Shown here: one piece after another, positions 23,975-32,564 of the stretch | How the letters are laid out: each line of letters opens with the position of its first letter | Numbering within the stretch: the first letter of the stretch is position 1 | The notes under the pieces: generated by a model | The model's input: the letters and a program-made list of their open reading frames with translations, nothing else | What the model was told of the DNA's origin: nothing | Database searches by the model: none | Position numbers and translations under genes: made by a program | DNA from: Bacteroidales bacterium | GTDB taxonomy: Bacteria; Bacteroidota; Bacteroidia; Bacteroidales; GCA-2748055 | DNA: 64,000 nt | Direction: 5' to 3' | NCBI GenBank assembly: GCA_021738565.1 | Contig: JAIPBT010000019.1 | Location: 1-64,000 of the forward strand

Positions 23975-26581
23975 CTAACCACATTTAGAAGAACCGCAAT
24001 CGGTGCAGATCAGGCATCCTTCCTGGTAGACAACGTAACTCGATCCACAGTCTTCACAAGATTTCCCTTTTACTTCTGTTCCGTCGGGAATATATTTCTT
24101 TAAAGCCCGGGTTACACCGGCAGACCAGTTATTGATGGTCTCATTATTCAGTCGAAGCGATGAAACCAGTTCTACCGTGTCAACAATATGCATACCGTGC
24201 CTCAGGACACCGGAGATCAATTTCGCATAATTCCAGAATTCACTATGGAACTGGTGGGACAATCCCCCCATGGTTACCTGGTAACCGTATTTATCAACAT
24301 ATTGGAAATCATACCTGGATTCCCCGGATTCATCCTTGTTCTTGATGATTTTTCCCTTTTTTATTGATTTTGGAATCGGGAAATTATCATCTTCCTTCTT
24401 ACCGGTAAATATTTCGTAGGGTCTTTCGTCGATCAATCCAATAAATGCTATCCATTCTTCATCCTTGTTTTTGAACCTGAGTATATCAGCCTCGAGCACT
24501 TTGGGCCTTTTTTTCGGGAAAGTAGCATCCTGTTTGTTCTCCTTTTCAGTGGATGATACAAGAACTCCGGACCTGGATCCATCTCTGTAGACTGTCACTC
24601 CTTTACACCCGTTTTTCCATGCTTCAACATAGAGGTTCCCGACAAGTTGTTCAGACACATCCGAAGGCAGGTTAATGGTAACACTTATGGAATGGTCCAC
24701 CCATTTCTGAACCCGGCCCTGCATGGTAACTTTGGAGATCCAGTCAACATCAGTGGAGGTGGCTTTATAGTAGGGAGATTGCTGTACAAGCTTTTCCACT
24801 TCCTCGTCCCCGTAACTCTTGACATCATCAGGATCATAACCATTCACTTTCAGCCATGTGAGAAATTTATGATGGAAAACATTGTATTCCTCCCAGCTGT
24901 CACCCACTTCGTCAACAAAAGTTACATTTGCATCCTTGTCATTGGGATTCACTTTTCTCCTTCTCTTGTATACAGGAAGGAATACAGGTTCGATTCCGGA
25001 AGTGGTCTGGGTCATCAGACTGGTTGTCCCTGTTGGTGCAATGGTTAATAATGAAACATTCCTTCTCCCGTTAATTTTCATCTCTTCAATCAGCTCCGGG
25101 TCCTCATTGGCCAGCCTTTCAATGAACGGATTGCTTACCTCCTTCTTTGCATCGAATACTTCAAAAGCCCCCCGTTCCTTTGCCATATTGACACTGGACC
25201 GGTATGCCTCAACTGCAATGGTTTTATGCACTTCCTCTGAAAAATCAGTGGCATCTTCACTGCCGTATCTCAGTCCCAGGGCTGCAAGCATATCTCCTTC
25301 AGCGGTAATTCCCACGCCTGTTCTCCTTCCCTCCAGTGCTTTGCTCCTTATGTTTTCCCAAAGACCGATCTCAACACGCTTGATCTCTTCATCTTCAGGA
25401 TCCGTTTTTATCTTGTGTAGTATGGTATCGATTTTTTCCAATTCAAGATCAATGATATCGTCCATCATTCGCTGGGCAAGTCCTATGTGCTTTTTGAATT
25501 TATTCCAGTTAAATACTGCTTTTTCTGTGAAAGGTTCTTCCACATAGCTGAACAAATTGATCGCCAGCAGCCGGCAGCTGTCGTATGGACAAAGGGGAAT
25601 TTCACCGCACGGATTTGTAGATACTGTTCTGAATCCTTTGTCAGCATAGCAATCCGCTACAGACTCGGTTTCGATCGTATCCCAGAACAACACACCGGGT
25701 TCTGCTGATTTCCATGCATTGTGTACAATCTTGGTCCAAAGACCCTGCGCATCAATTTCCTTTGTATAGATCGGATCATCAGATCCTATGGGGTATTGCT
25801 GTATGTATTTTTCACCATTTACGACAGCATTCATGAAGTCGTTATCAATTCTTACAGATACATTCGCTCCTGTAACCTTCCCGGTTTCCATTTTTGCATC
25901 GATGAATTGCTCAGCATCGGGATGCTTGATGGATATGCTCAGCATCAGGGCCCCCCTTCTTCCATCCTGGGCAACCTCACGTGTGGAATTTGAATACCTC
26001 TCCATAAAAGGAACAACCCCCGTGGAGGTCAGGGCGCTGTTAAGAACCGGGCTGCCCTTGGGCCTGATATGTGAAAGATCATGACCTACACCCCCGCGCC
26101 GCTTCATCAGCTGCACCTGTTCCTGGTCAATCTTAAGTATCCCACCGTAAGAATCTGAAGGCCCGTCATGTCCGATAACGAAACAATTGGACAAACTGGC
26201 GATCTGGAAATTGTTGCCGATCCCGGTCATCGGAGATCCCTGGGGTACTATATACCTGAACCCCTGCATAAGCGCAAAAAGCTCATCATGGGAAAGTGGA
26301 TTCGGATATTTCTTTTCGATCCTGGCAATTTCACCCGCAAGGCGATGATGCATATCATCCGGGTTCTTTTCATATAATTTTCCGAACGAATCCTTTAACG
26401 CATATTTGTTGACCCAGACCCGCGCAGCTAATTCATCTCCTTTGAAATATTCCAGGGATGCCTTGAATGCTTCTTCATTTGTATATGTACTTAAATTCTT
26501 GCGCTCCTTTTTTTCCCTGATCGCTTTTGACTCCCTTTCTGCGATTGCTTGTCCCTTTTCTAATGCTCCCTGGTCTGACAT
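23975..26581 (-). CDS. nrdJ: Adenosylcobalamin-dependent ribonucleotide reductase (class II)
   Basis: An 868-residue enzyme making deoxyribonucleotides with a B12 radical. The first active-site Cys is at about 133 in SLSNCFVIG, and the Asn/Cys/Glu site is in NPCGEIPLCPYDSC. There is no N-terminal ATP-cone, so the overall activity site appears absent. The C-terminus is a zinc ribbon with CEDCGSS and CLICTDCGSSKCG, typical of this class II subgroup and probably the shuttle for disulfide reduction. It has a 730-bp upstream spacer with palindromes; I see no cobalamin riboswitch. Confidence 0.93.
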   Translation of the reverse strand: MSDQGALEKGQAIAERESKAIREKKERKNLSTYTNEEAFKASLEYFKGDELAARVWVNKYALKDSFGKLYEKNPDDMHHRLAGEIARIEKKYPNPLSHDELFALMQGFRYIVPQGSPMTGIGNNFQIASLSNCFVIGHDGPSDSYGGILKIDQEQVQLMKRRGGVGHDLSHIRPKGSPVLNSALTSTGVVPFMERYSNSTREVAQDGRRGALMLSISIKHPDAEQFIDAKMETGKVTGANVSVRIDNDFMNAVVNGEKYIQQYPIGSDDPIYTKEIDAQGLWTKIVHNAWKSAEPGVLFWDTIETESVADCYADKGFRTVSTNPCGEIPLCPYDSCRLLAINLFSYVEEPFTEKAVFNWNKFKKHIGLAQRMMDDIIDLELEKIDTILHKIKTDPEDEEIKRVEIGLWENIRSKALEGRRTGVGITAEGDMLAALGLRYGSEDATDFSEEVHKTIAVEAYRSSVNMAKERGAFEVFDAKKEVSNPFIERLANEDPELIEEMKINGRRNVSLLTIAPTGTTSLMTQTTSGIEPVFLPVYKRRRKVNPNDKDANVTFVDEVGDSWEEYNVFHHKFLTWLKVNGYDPDDVKSYGDEEVEKLVQQSPYYKATSTDVDWISKVTMQGRVQKWVDHSISVTINLPSDVSEQLVGNLYVEAWKNGCKGVTVYRDGSRSGVLVSSTEKENKQDATFPKKRPKVLEADILRFKNKDEEWIAFIGLIDERPYEIFTGKKEDDNFPIPKSIKKGKIIKNKDESGESRYDFQYVDKYGYQVTMGGLSHQFHSEFWNYAKLISGVLRHGMHIVDTVELVSSLRLNNETINNWSAGVTRALKKYIPDGTEVKGKSCEDCGSSYVVYQEGCLICTDCGSSKCG

Positions 26582-26671
26582 TTAATTCTTTATTTTAATA
26601 ATGATTATCTATACTCGGGTTTGGTCACCACAATGTAACATCCAAATTAGTAAACCTGTTCCTTCGCCTTG

Positions 26672-26687
26672 GTTAATAGTTATTAAC
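26672..26687. promoter_or_regulatory. Palindrome GTTAATA-GT-TATTAAC upstream of nrdJ
   Basis: Perfect 7-bp arms around a 2-bp centre, about 90 bp before the nrdJ start. Operator-like; regulator unknown. It does not fit the NrdR-box pattern as I know it. Confidence 0.4.
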
Positions 26688-26718
26688 AAGAGCCCTACTT
26701 TTTCAACATCTTTCACGT

Positions 26719-26733
26719 CACTGTTAAACAGTG
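26719..26733. promoter_or_regulatory. Palindrome CACTGTT-A-AACAGTG upstream of nrdJ
   Basis: Perfect 7-bp arms around a single A, 138 bp before nrdJ and 17 bp from a mobile-element copy. Confidence 0.4.
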
Positions 26734-26750
26734 TTATTTTCGTTTACTTT

Positions 26751-26896
26751 GTGCTTGTCAATAAAGTCGGGTGGCTGGATCATAATGTTCGTTTGCAAGG
26801 CCTGCGAAGTCGGGAAATGCGGAGTCCCGATATATTATCGGGATGAGCAATTTCCCGACGAGCGTAACGCAGCAAACGGACATTATGGACAAACAC
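26751..26896. mobile_element. 146-bp full-length GTG...CAC palindromic element
   Basis: Left end GTGCTTGTCAATAAAGT, right end GGACATTATGGACAAACAC. Nested inverted repeats follow: CATAATGTTCGTTTGC (26781-26796) with GCAAACGGACATTATG (26872-26887), 15 of 16 pairs, then a central TCCCGATA/TATCGGGA hairpin (26825-26843). Flanks are TACTTT and TACTTA. It has no coding capacity. The 32-33-bp copies consist of its two ends joined. Confidence 0.65.
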
Positions 26897-27312
26897 TACT
26901 TAATCCAACTACGGTAAAAAGGCTCTTTTATCCGCTTATCCCCTCAACTGACCTGTCAAAAAAAGTTGGATTTGCCGAACCCACAGTGATACCAAAACCG
27001 GAGAATGAAAGTAGGAAGAATTAGGTTACTGATCTGCAAATTCCAAATCGTTTTTATTAACAAAAAATTAACTCCAGGGCTAACTGCATAACAGTCAATC
27101 ATATGCTGTTTTTCAACATATGATAATATTTACATTTTATATAATTATCTGATTTTCAGAATTGTATAAAAACGCGCTTTGACAAACGTCAAAAAGTCAG
27201 ATACAAAATGACCTAATAAAAAGATGAATATCGCCTGTTCATCTCAGCCACAGATTCCACATGTTACTGAACCGCATTAACGATGGTACAGAAATAGCCG
27301 GGAAAGGAAATT
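26897..27312. other. Gene-free spacer with two hairpins
   Basis: Between the element and the 3' end of waaA. It contains an 8-bp perfect inverted repeat ATCATATG/CATATGAT (27098-27124, 11-base loop) and a smaller one TTTGAC-aaac-GTCAAA (27178-27193). No gene seen. Both could be part of a long nrdJ upstream region or a waaA terminator region. Confidence 0.4.
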
Positions 27313-28539
27313 TTAGTTAAAAATATGATCAAGGATAATATTTGTGGCGCCACCGTGTTGCTCTGTATAATTCCTTGCTATTTTTGATTTGTTTCGCAAT
27401 TCATCTGCATTTTCCAGGAATTTTCTGACCAGGGTGAGTGCATCACCGGCATTCTGAACCGGGAATGCAGCACCAAGTTCCACGAGTTCATTGGCTTCCC
27501 GGAAATTTATGTAATTCGGACCGAAAATCACGGGCATGGATGCAGCTGCAGCCTCCAGTATGTTATGGATACCTTTGCTGAACCCTCCTCCAATATAAGC
27601 GATATCTGCATACTGGTATAATGAAGACAGGTGCCCGATGGTATTAACAATAATAACGGTTCTTTCTGAAACCGGGTTTCCGTTAATTTCAGACAGCAGC
27701 AGGTGATTCGGGAAGAACCGTTTCAATCTTTCTATGGTCTTAAACGTTGGTTCGTGGGGTGCTATAATAAAATTCAAATTCACTGGCACATTATCACAGA
27801 CCTGTTTTAACAATCTCTCATCTTTCATCCAGGTACTACCTGCAATGAGTACAGGCCGTCCGCCTGCATATTTTTCCAGAGCGGGATATTTCTCCACGTT
27901 TGAAGATATCTTCAGTACCCTGTCGAACCTTGAATCCCCTGAAACGGTAACATTTTTTAATCCAAGCATTCCAAGTGCATTTAAGGAATCCTCATCCTGG
28001 ACAAAAAAATGCGTAAAGAAGTACAGCAATTTACGGTACCAAACGGCATACCATTTAAAAAAGAGCTGGGAACGCCTGAATATTCCTGAAACGAGGTAAA
28101 GGGGAATTTTTTGCTTATGCAATGCAAACAGAAAATGAAACCAGAACTCATACTTAATGAAAATGGCCTTTTCAACGGGTACCAATTCCAGGAAATTCTC
28201 CGCGTTCCTCCGCGTATCAAGAGGTAGGTAGGCCACATGATCCGCAAAGGCATAATTCTTTCTCTTTTCATATCCCGATGGCGAAAAAAATGTGATCAGG
28301 ACTTTACTGCCGGAAGACCTCTCTTTTAGTTTTTCGATAATGGGTCTTCCCTGTTCAAATTCCCCAAGTGACGAACAATGCACCCAGATCACCCTGTCAT
28401 CTTCTTTGAAAATCCCCTGCAGTTCTTCCTTCCACGACTGCCTGCCGTGTATCCATTTTCTTGCCTTTGAATTCCAATGCGCAAACAGCCATATAATAAA
28501 ATAATAGCTCCTGACAACAATATTATAAATTACGATCAT
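27313..28539 (-). CDS. waaA: 3-deoxy-D-manno-octulosonic-acid (Kdo) transferase
   Basis: A 408-residue GT30 glycosyltransferase that adds Kdo to lipid A precursor at the inner face of the cytoplasmic membrane. An N-terminal hydrophobic anchor (residues about 3-18) precedes CSSLGEFEQGRPIIE, which carries the conserved catalytic glutamate. The CMP-Kdo side of the fold is represented by IAYIGGGFSKGIHNILEAAA. Its presence implies a Kdo-containing LPS. It follows the symporter gene by 12 bp on the same strand. Confidence 0.92.
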   Translation of the reverse strand: MIVIYNIVVRSYYFIIWLFAHWNSKARKWIHGRQSWKEELQGIFKEDDRVIWVHCSSLGEFEQGRPIIEKLKERSSGSKVLITFFSPSGYEKRKNYAFADHVAYLPLDTRRNAENFLELVPVEKAIFIKYEFWFHFLFALHKQKIPLYLVSGIFRRSQLFFKWYAVWYRKLLYFFTHFFVQDEDSLNALGMLGLKNVTVSGDSRFDRVLKISSNVEKYPALEKYAGGRPVLIAGSTWMKDERLLKQVCDNVPVNLNFIIAPHEPTFKTIERLKRFFPNHLLLSEINGNPVSERTVIIVNTIGHLSSLYQYADIAYIGGGFSKGIHNILEAAAASMPVIFGPNYINFREANELVELGAAFPVQNAGDALTLVRKFLENADELRNKSKIARNYTEQHGGATNIILDHIFN

Positions 28540-28551
28540 TGAATTTATTTC

Positions 28552-29991
28552 TTAAACCTTGTCTTTCCGTGTAGCCAGGCTGGTCAGCCAAACTGCCAGG
28601 AAAGCCAAAACAAATGATACAAACCTTACACTCAGATGTTCATCCAGTACCGTGACCTCTGACCAGATCACAGTGGTAATAAATCCGGTCAGAAGACCTG
28701 CAATTGCACCCTGCCAGGTAACTTTTTTCCATTTCAGCTGCAACAGCAAAAGCGGACCGAAAGAAGATCCCAGTCCGGCCCAGGCATAGGATACCATTGA
28801 AAATATCAATTTATCAGAAGTGACTGCAATGATTAATCCAATCCCCCCGATAACAACCGTTATGATCCTGCTTGCCATCAACATGAACCTGTCTGTAACT
28901 TCCCTGCCCAGGGTCCGGTGATAGAAGTCCTCAATTACCGATGAACTGATCACAAGAAGCTGGCTGTCAGCTGTTGACATCATGGCTGCAATGGCTCCGC
29001 TGATGAGGATACCGGCCAGCCATGCAGGCAGCAATGTGGTTGCCAGGTGCGGCATGATCTGTTCTATATCTTCGAAATATCCCTGTCCGTACATTGCTGC
29101 ACCAACCACTCCGATCAACATTGCACCCGTAAAAGCTGGTATGGCCCATGCAATAGCGATTCTCCTTGAAACAAAGATCTTCTTTGATGATTTGATCGAC
29201 ATAAATCTTGTTAGCAGGTGGGGTTGTCCCATGTAACCAAAGGCCCAGCTCAAACCACTGATGATGAGAGCCGCCGCAGCCCACCCTGTTTTTCCCCCGG
29301 TAGGCGAAAAAAGCGATATTCCGCCTGAAGTTGTCATCCCCTGCAATTCCCTGGCAATGCCTGTTCCGCTCTCTGCCAGTTCAATAAAACCTGCCAGCGG
29401 CAAAATGACCAGTGTTCCGACCATAATAATACCCTGTATCATGTCGGTCCACGCCACTGCAAAAAAGCCTCCCATCATTGTATAAAAAATAATAACAGCC
29501 GCCCCGATAAGCATGCCGTGAACATTTTTTATTCCAAAGGTGGCATTGAGTATTTTTCCGGCACCGTTGATCTGGGCCGACAAATAAAAGATAAAGAAGA
29601 AAATAATGATCAGTGTGGAAATGATCCGAATCGTCCCGCGTCCTTTAAGAAAATAGGAGGCCATGAAAGTGGGAAGCGTTATGGCATTTGCCCTTTCCGA
29701 TTCATTCCTGAGATCCTTTGCCACAACGAACCAGTAAAAAATAATTCCCAACACACATCCCAACGCTGTCCATACCTCCAGGAACCCCAATGCATATGCT
29801 GCACCCGGAAGTCCAAGCAAAAGCCAGGCACTTTCCCCGCTTGCTCTTTCAGAAAAAGCCACCACCCATGGATTCAGTCTCCTGCCTGCAACAAAGAAAT
29901 CGTTGTGGTTCTTATTGCTCTTGTAAGTCAAAAATCCAATGATAAGGATCATTACAAGATATAAAATGAAACCTGCAAGAATAAAATTCAT
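28552..29991 (-). CDS. Sodium/solute symporter, PutP-like (sodium/proline family)
   Basis: A 479-residue polytopic membrane protein with about 13 transmembrane helices, of the SSS family. Sequence such as SGESAWLLLGLPGAAYALG and WTALGCVLG at the start, then YMGQPHLLTRFM and MSTADSQLLVISS, matches the PutP branch that takes up proline with sodium. The substrate is assigned by family only. It is probably co-transcribed with waaA downstream. Upstream there is a degraded copy of the small repeat element. Confidence 0.85.
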   Translation of the reverse strand: MNFILAGFILYLVMILIIGFLTYKSNKNHNDFFVAGRRLNPWVVAFSERASGESAWLLLGLPGAAYALGFLEVWTALGCVLGIIFYWFVVAKDLRNESERANAITLPTFMASYFLKGRGTIRIISTLIIIFFFIFYLSAQINGAGKILNATFGIKNVHGMLIGAAVIIFYTMMGGFFAVAWTDMIQGIIMVGTLVILPLAGFIELAESGTGIARELQGMTTSGGISLFSPTGGKTGWAAAALIISGLSWAFGYMGQPHLLTRFMSIKSSKKIFVSRRIAIAWAIPAFTGAMLIGVVGAAMYGQGYFEDIEQIMPHLATTLLPAWLAGILISGAIAAMMSTADSQLLVISSSVIEDFYHRTLGREVTDRFMLMASRIITVVIGGIGLIIAVTSDKLIFSMVSYAWAGLGSSFGPLLLLQLKWKKVTWQGAIAGLLTGFITTVIWSEVTVLDEHLSVRFVSFVLAFLAVWLTSLATRKDKV

Positions 29992-30057
29992 GGTTGCCGG
30001 AAGTTATTTTAATTGTGCTGACACCAAGATAATAATTTCATTAATACATGCGAACTT

Positions 30058-30100
30058 GTATCTGTCAATACAGTCCAGTGGCTGGATCCTGGACAGACAC
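30058..30100. mobile_element. 43-bp GTG...CAC element copy, degraded
   Basis: Left end GTATCTGTCAATACAGT is a worn version of GTGCTTGTCAATAAAGT, the middle GTGGCTGGATC equals the left part of the 26751 copy, and the right end is GGACAGACAC. The stop codon of the neighbouring lipoprotein gene is five bases away. Flanks do not form a clean duplication. Confidence 0.5.
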
Positions 30101-30104
30101 TAAA

Positions 30105-30647
30105 CTATAACGGAAAATCAGCTGTGCCATTGTCCTGGTAATAATAATCAAGGAGCACATCAAGATAGGGACCCGCCATATCATCTGTCATTTGAATGCT
30201 CCTGATGTGCAACTTAACATACGTATCATTTGAAGTCCTTAATAAAAAGACCTGGTACAATTTCACGGTGTCAGAAGAGGTGCTGAATTGTATGGTTGTA
30301 TCGGCCGAAGTAAAGTCATTATTGAAAAAATCGAGGGAAGCTTGCATGTTATTGAACTCTTGTATTAAGGCAAAACCATGTTGATTGCCCGGTGATGTAA
30401 ATCCTGGTTTCAATGATCCGTCGAGCAATCTGAACTGATCAAGAATGATATCCGGCTGTTCTCCCCCACCGGGATAGGGGAGGTATTCCCCGGAGGAAAA
30501 ATCATAACCTGAAACCGATGCATGTATGAAATCAAATTTGGAGCTGATCAGCAGCTGTCCTGTTTTGCTATCCTCCTCTTCTGCACAGGACAGTGTCAAT
30601 AGCAACAAGACCCCGGTCAGTAAAATAAAGACATTGATATTCTTCAT
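30105..30647 (-). CDS. Hypothetical lipoprotein
   Basis: A 180-residue protein with lipobox TLSC (Cys 21) followed by acidic residues EEEDS. The mature part is beta-rich (LLISSKFDFIHASVSGYDFSS, split by loops) with the ending LDVLLDYYYQDNGTADF. I recognise no family. The repeated Tyr/Asp content and lipid anchor suggest a cell-surface or periplasmic role. It is monocistronic by spacing (113 bp to putP, 135 bp after ald). Confidence 0.6.
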   Translation of the reverse strand: MKNINVFILLTGVLLLLTLSCAEEEDSKTGQLLISSKFDFIHASVSGYDFSSGEYLPYPGGGEQPDIILDQFRLLDGSLKPGFTSPGNQHGFALIQEFNNMQASLDFFNNDFTSADTTIQFSTSSDTVKLYQVFLLRTSNDTYVKLHIRSIQMTDDMAGPYLDVLLDYYYQDNGTADFPL

Positions 30648-30782
30648 TCGAAAATAATATAGCTAAACATGTGTATTATAAATCATTGCAATAACAAAAA
30701 AGGTAAGATGCTGTAATGAGCTGTGCTGCATGAACTGAATTTTCATTTTACAGAGGCGAACGGCAACATCGGTTTCCCGGGA

Positions 30783-32003
30783 TCAGAATGCTGCCATGAG
30801 CAACTCAATATCCTTTGAAGGCAGGTCAAAGCGATTCCCGAGTGTCTCATTGGTAAGGATCCCGTTATAAATATACACTCCATGCCTCAAGCCATCGTCC
30901 TTTTTGAGCTGCTTTGTCTGGCCCCCCAGCACTCCCATATTTTTCAGCAATGGACCTATTATATTGCTTATTGCTATTGATGCTGTACGGGCAACCCTTG
31001 AGGGAATGTTCGGAACGCAATAATGGATGACCCCATGTTTGGTAAAAACCGGATCCATCTGGGTTCGCAATTCAGATGTGGCGATACATCCCCCACTGTC
31101 TATACTGATATCAACGATCACCGCACCCTTTTTCATCACTGTTACCATTTCCTCGGTAATAAAAAAAGTAGGGTTCTCATCATCATTTCGAACCGCCCCG
31201 ATTACTACATCAGCCGACTTCAAGGCTTTTTCAATAACCCGCGGATGAAAAATTGAAGTCGGAATATTCAAACCTACTGATGATTGCAACCTTCTTAACC
31301 GATGAATTGATTCATCAAATACTTTAACAAATGCTCCCAGCCCCATGGCAGCACGTACTGCAAATTCAGCAACCGTTCCGGCACCAAGTATAACTACTTC
31401 CGTGGGTGTGATTCCGGTGATGCCTCCAAGCATAACGCCTTTGCCTCCCCTGACATTGCTCAGGTATTCACCCGCGATCAGCACAGCAGTACTTCCCGCG
31501 ATGCTGCTCATACTTCTGACAAGCGGATAACAATTATTCTCATCCCTGATCCTTTCCATGGAGATGGCAGTGACTTTCTTTTTTAACAATTTCTCTATAT
31601 ATGATTTATCCTTATAAATTTTTACCTGAAAAGAAGAGATCAGTGTTATTCTCTCTTTCATCATTTCTATCTCACCGGGTGAAGGAGGTTCAATTTTAAC
31701 CACAATATCAGAACGATATACATCCTCCCTGGAATCGGTGATCATGGCACCGTTCTCTGCATATTGATTATCAGGGTAATTTGCTGCTTTCCCTGCTCCA
31801 GATTCAATGATCACCTGGTGACCATGTCCGGTAAGTATCTCCACCGCTTCAGGTGTAAGGGGGACCCTGCTCTCATTGTCATGGTTCTCCTTTGGTATGC
31901 CGATAACCATTTCCTGTTGCTTTGTACCCACTTCCAGCATCTCCTCCCTGGGCAACAGTCCTTCCTTCCGCAGGTTGATTGGATTGTTTCCTTTTTTATT
32001 CAT
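30783..32003 (-). CDS. ald: Alanine dehydrogenase
   Basis: From the ATG at 32003 the protein has 406 residues; a TTG five codons earlier is possible but less likely, and AAGGA stands just before the ATG. It catalyses NAD-dependent interconversion of alanine with pyruvate and ammonia. Landmarks are MVIGIPKENHDNESRVPLTP (substrate Arg), the Rossmann segment VVILGAGTVAEFAVRAAMGLG, and VPNIPSRVARTAS near the end. An extra ~35 N-terminal residues precede the catalytic core compared with the ~370-residue enzymes. Confidence 0.9.
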   Translation of the reverse strand: MNKKGNNPINLRKEGLLPREEMLEVGTKQQEMVIGIPKENHDNESRVPLTPEAVEILTGHGHQVIIESGAGKAANYPDNQYAENGAMITDSREDVYRSDIVVKIEPPSPGEIEMMKERITLISSFQVKIYKDKSYIEKLLKKKVTAISMERIRDENNCYPLVRSMSSIAGSTAVLIAGEYLSNVRGGKGVMLGGITGITPTEVVILGAGTVAEFAVRAAMGLGAFVKVFDESIHRLRRLQSSVGLNIPTSIFHPRVIEKALKSADVVIGAVRNDDENPTFFITEEMVTVMKKGAVIVDISIDSGGCIATSELRTQMDPVFTKHGVIHYCVPNIPSRVARTASIAISNIIGPLLKNMGVLGGQTKQLKKDDGLRHGVYIYNGILTNETLGNRFDLPSKDIELLMAAF

Positions 32004-32144
32004 CTGGTTCCTTATCAATAAATGCCGACTAAAAAATACCCGGAAAATTGTTCTTTACTGGAATGCAGAAAATGATCCGGAGGTGCCTGTATCTTAGGCG
32101 AACCTAAAATAGTATAATTTAAGGGGATTGTCAAGTGGGTATTT

Positions 32145-32564
32145 TCAGGCATTTTCCCTGATGAGCCTGCTGCCGTCTTCTTTCACATCTATATGCAGGA
32201 AAAGAAATTCATCTGGGATCAGTTCAGAGGCTTTTTCGGGCCATTCGACAAAGCAATATGCATCCGAGAAAAAGTAATCCTCGTACCCAAGGTCATACAT
32301 TTCGCTGATCTCTTCAATCCTGTAAAGATCAAAATGAAAAATTGATTCTCCCCGGTCGGTAAAATATTCATTGATCAGTGCAAAAGTCGGACTGTTAACC
32401 ATTTCCCTCACACCCAATACGCGACAAACGGCCTTGATCAGTGTGGTTTTACCAGCACCCATTTCACCAGAAAATGCCACCTTTTTGCATGTGCCCATTT
32501 TTGTGACCAGCTGTTTTGCCGCGTGATCAACTGAATGTATGTCAGTCACCTGTATCTGTATCAT
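32145..32564 (-). CDS. tsaE: tRNA threonylcarbamoyladenosine biosynthesis ATPase TsaE
   Basis: A 139-residue P-loop ATPase of the t6A tRNA-modification complex (with TsaB and TsaD). Walker A is GEMGAGKTT (33-41), and the family signatures NSPTFALINEY and FHFDLYRI are intact. The start ATG overlaps the stop of the porX-like gene by four bases (ATGA), so it is translated as the last member of the porW-porX-tsaE set. The essential role makes this operon partly housekeeping. Confidence 0.94.
   Translation of the reverse strand: MIQIQVTDIHSVDHAAKQLVTKMGTCKKVAFSGEMGAGKTTLIKAVCRVLGVREMVNSPTFALINEYFTDRGESIFHFDLYRIEEISEMYDLGYEDYFFSDAYCFVEWPEKASELIPDEFLFLHIDVKEDGSRLIRENA

Noticed and set aside
26582-26750. 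Cobalamin riboswitch before nrdJ
   Set aside because: I looked for a B12-box-like conserved core and the usual stems and did not see them.
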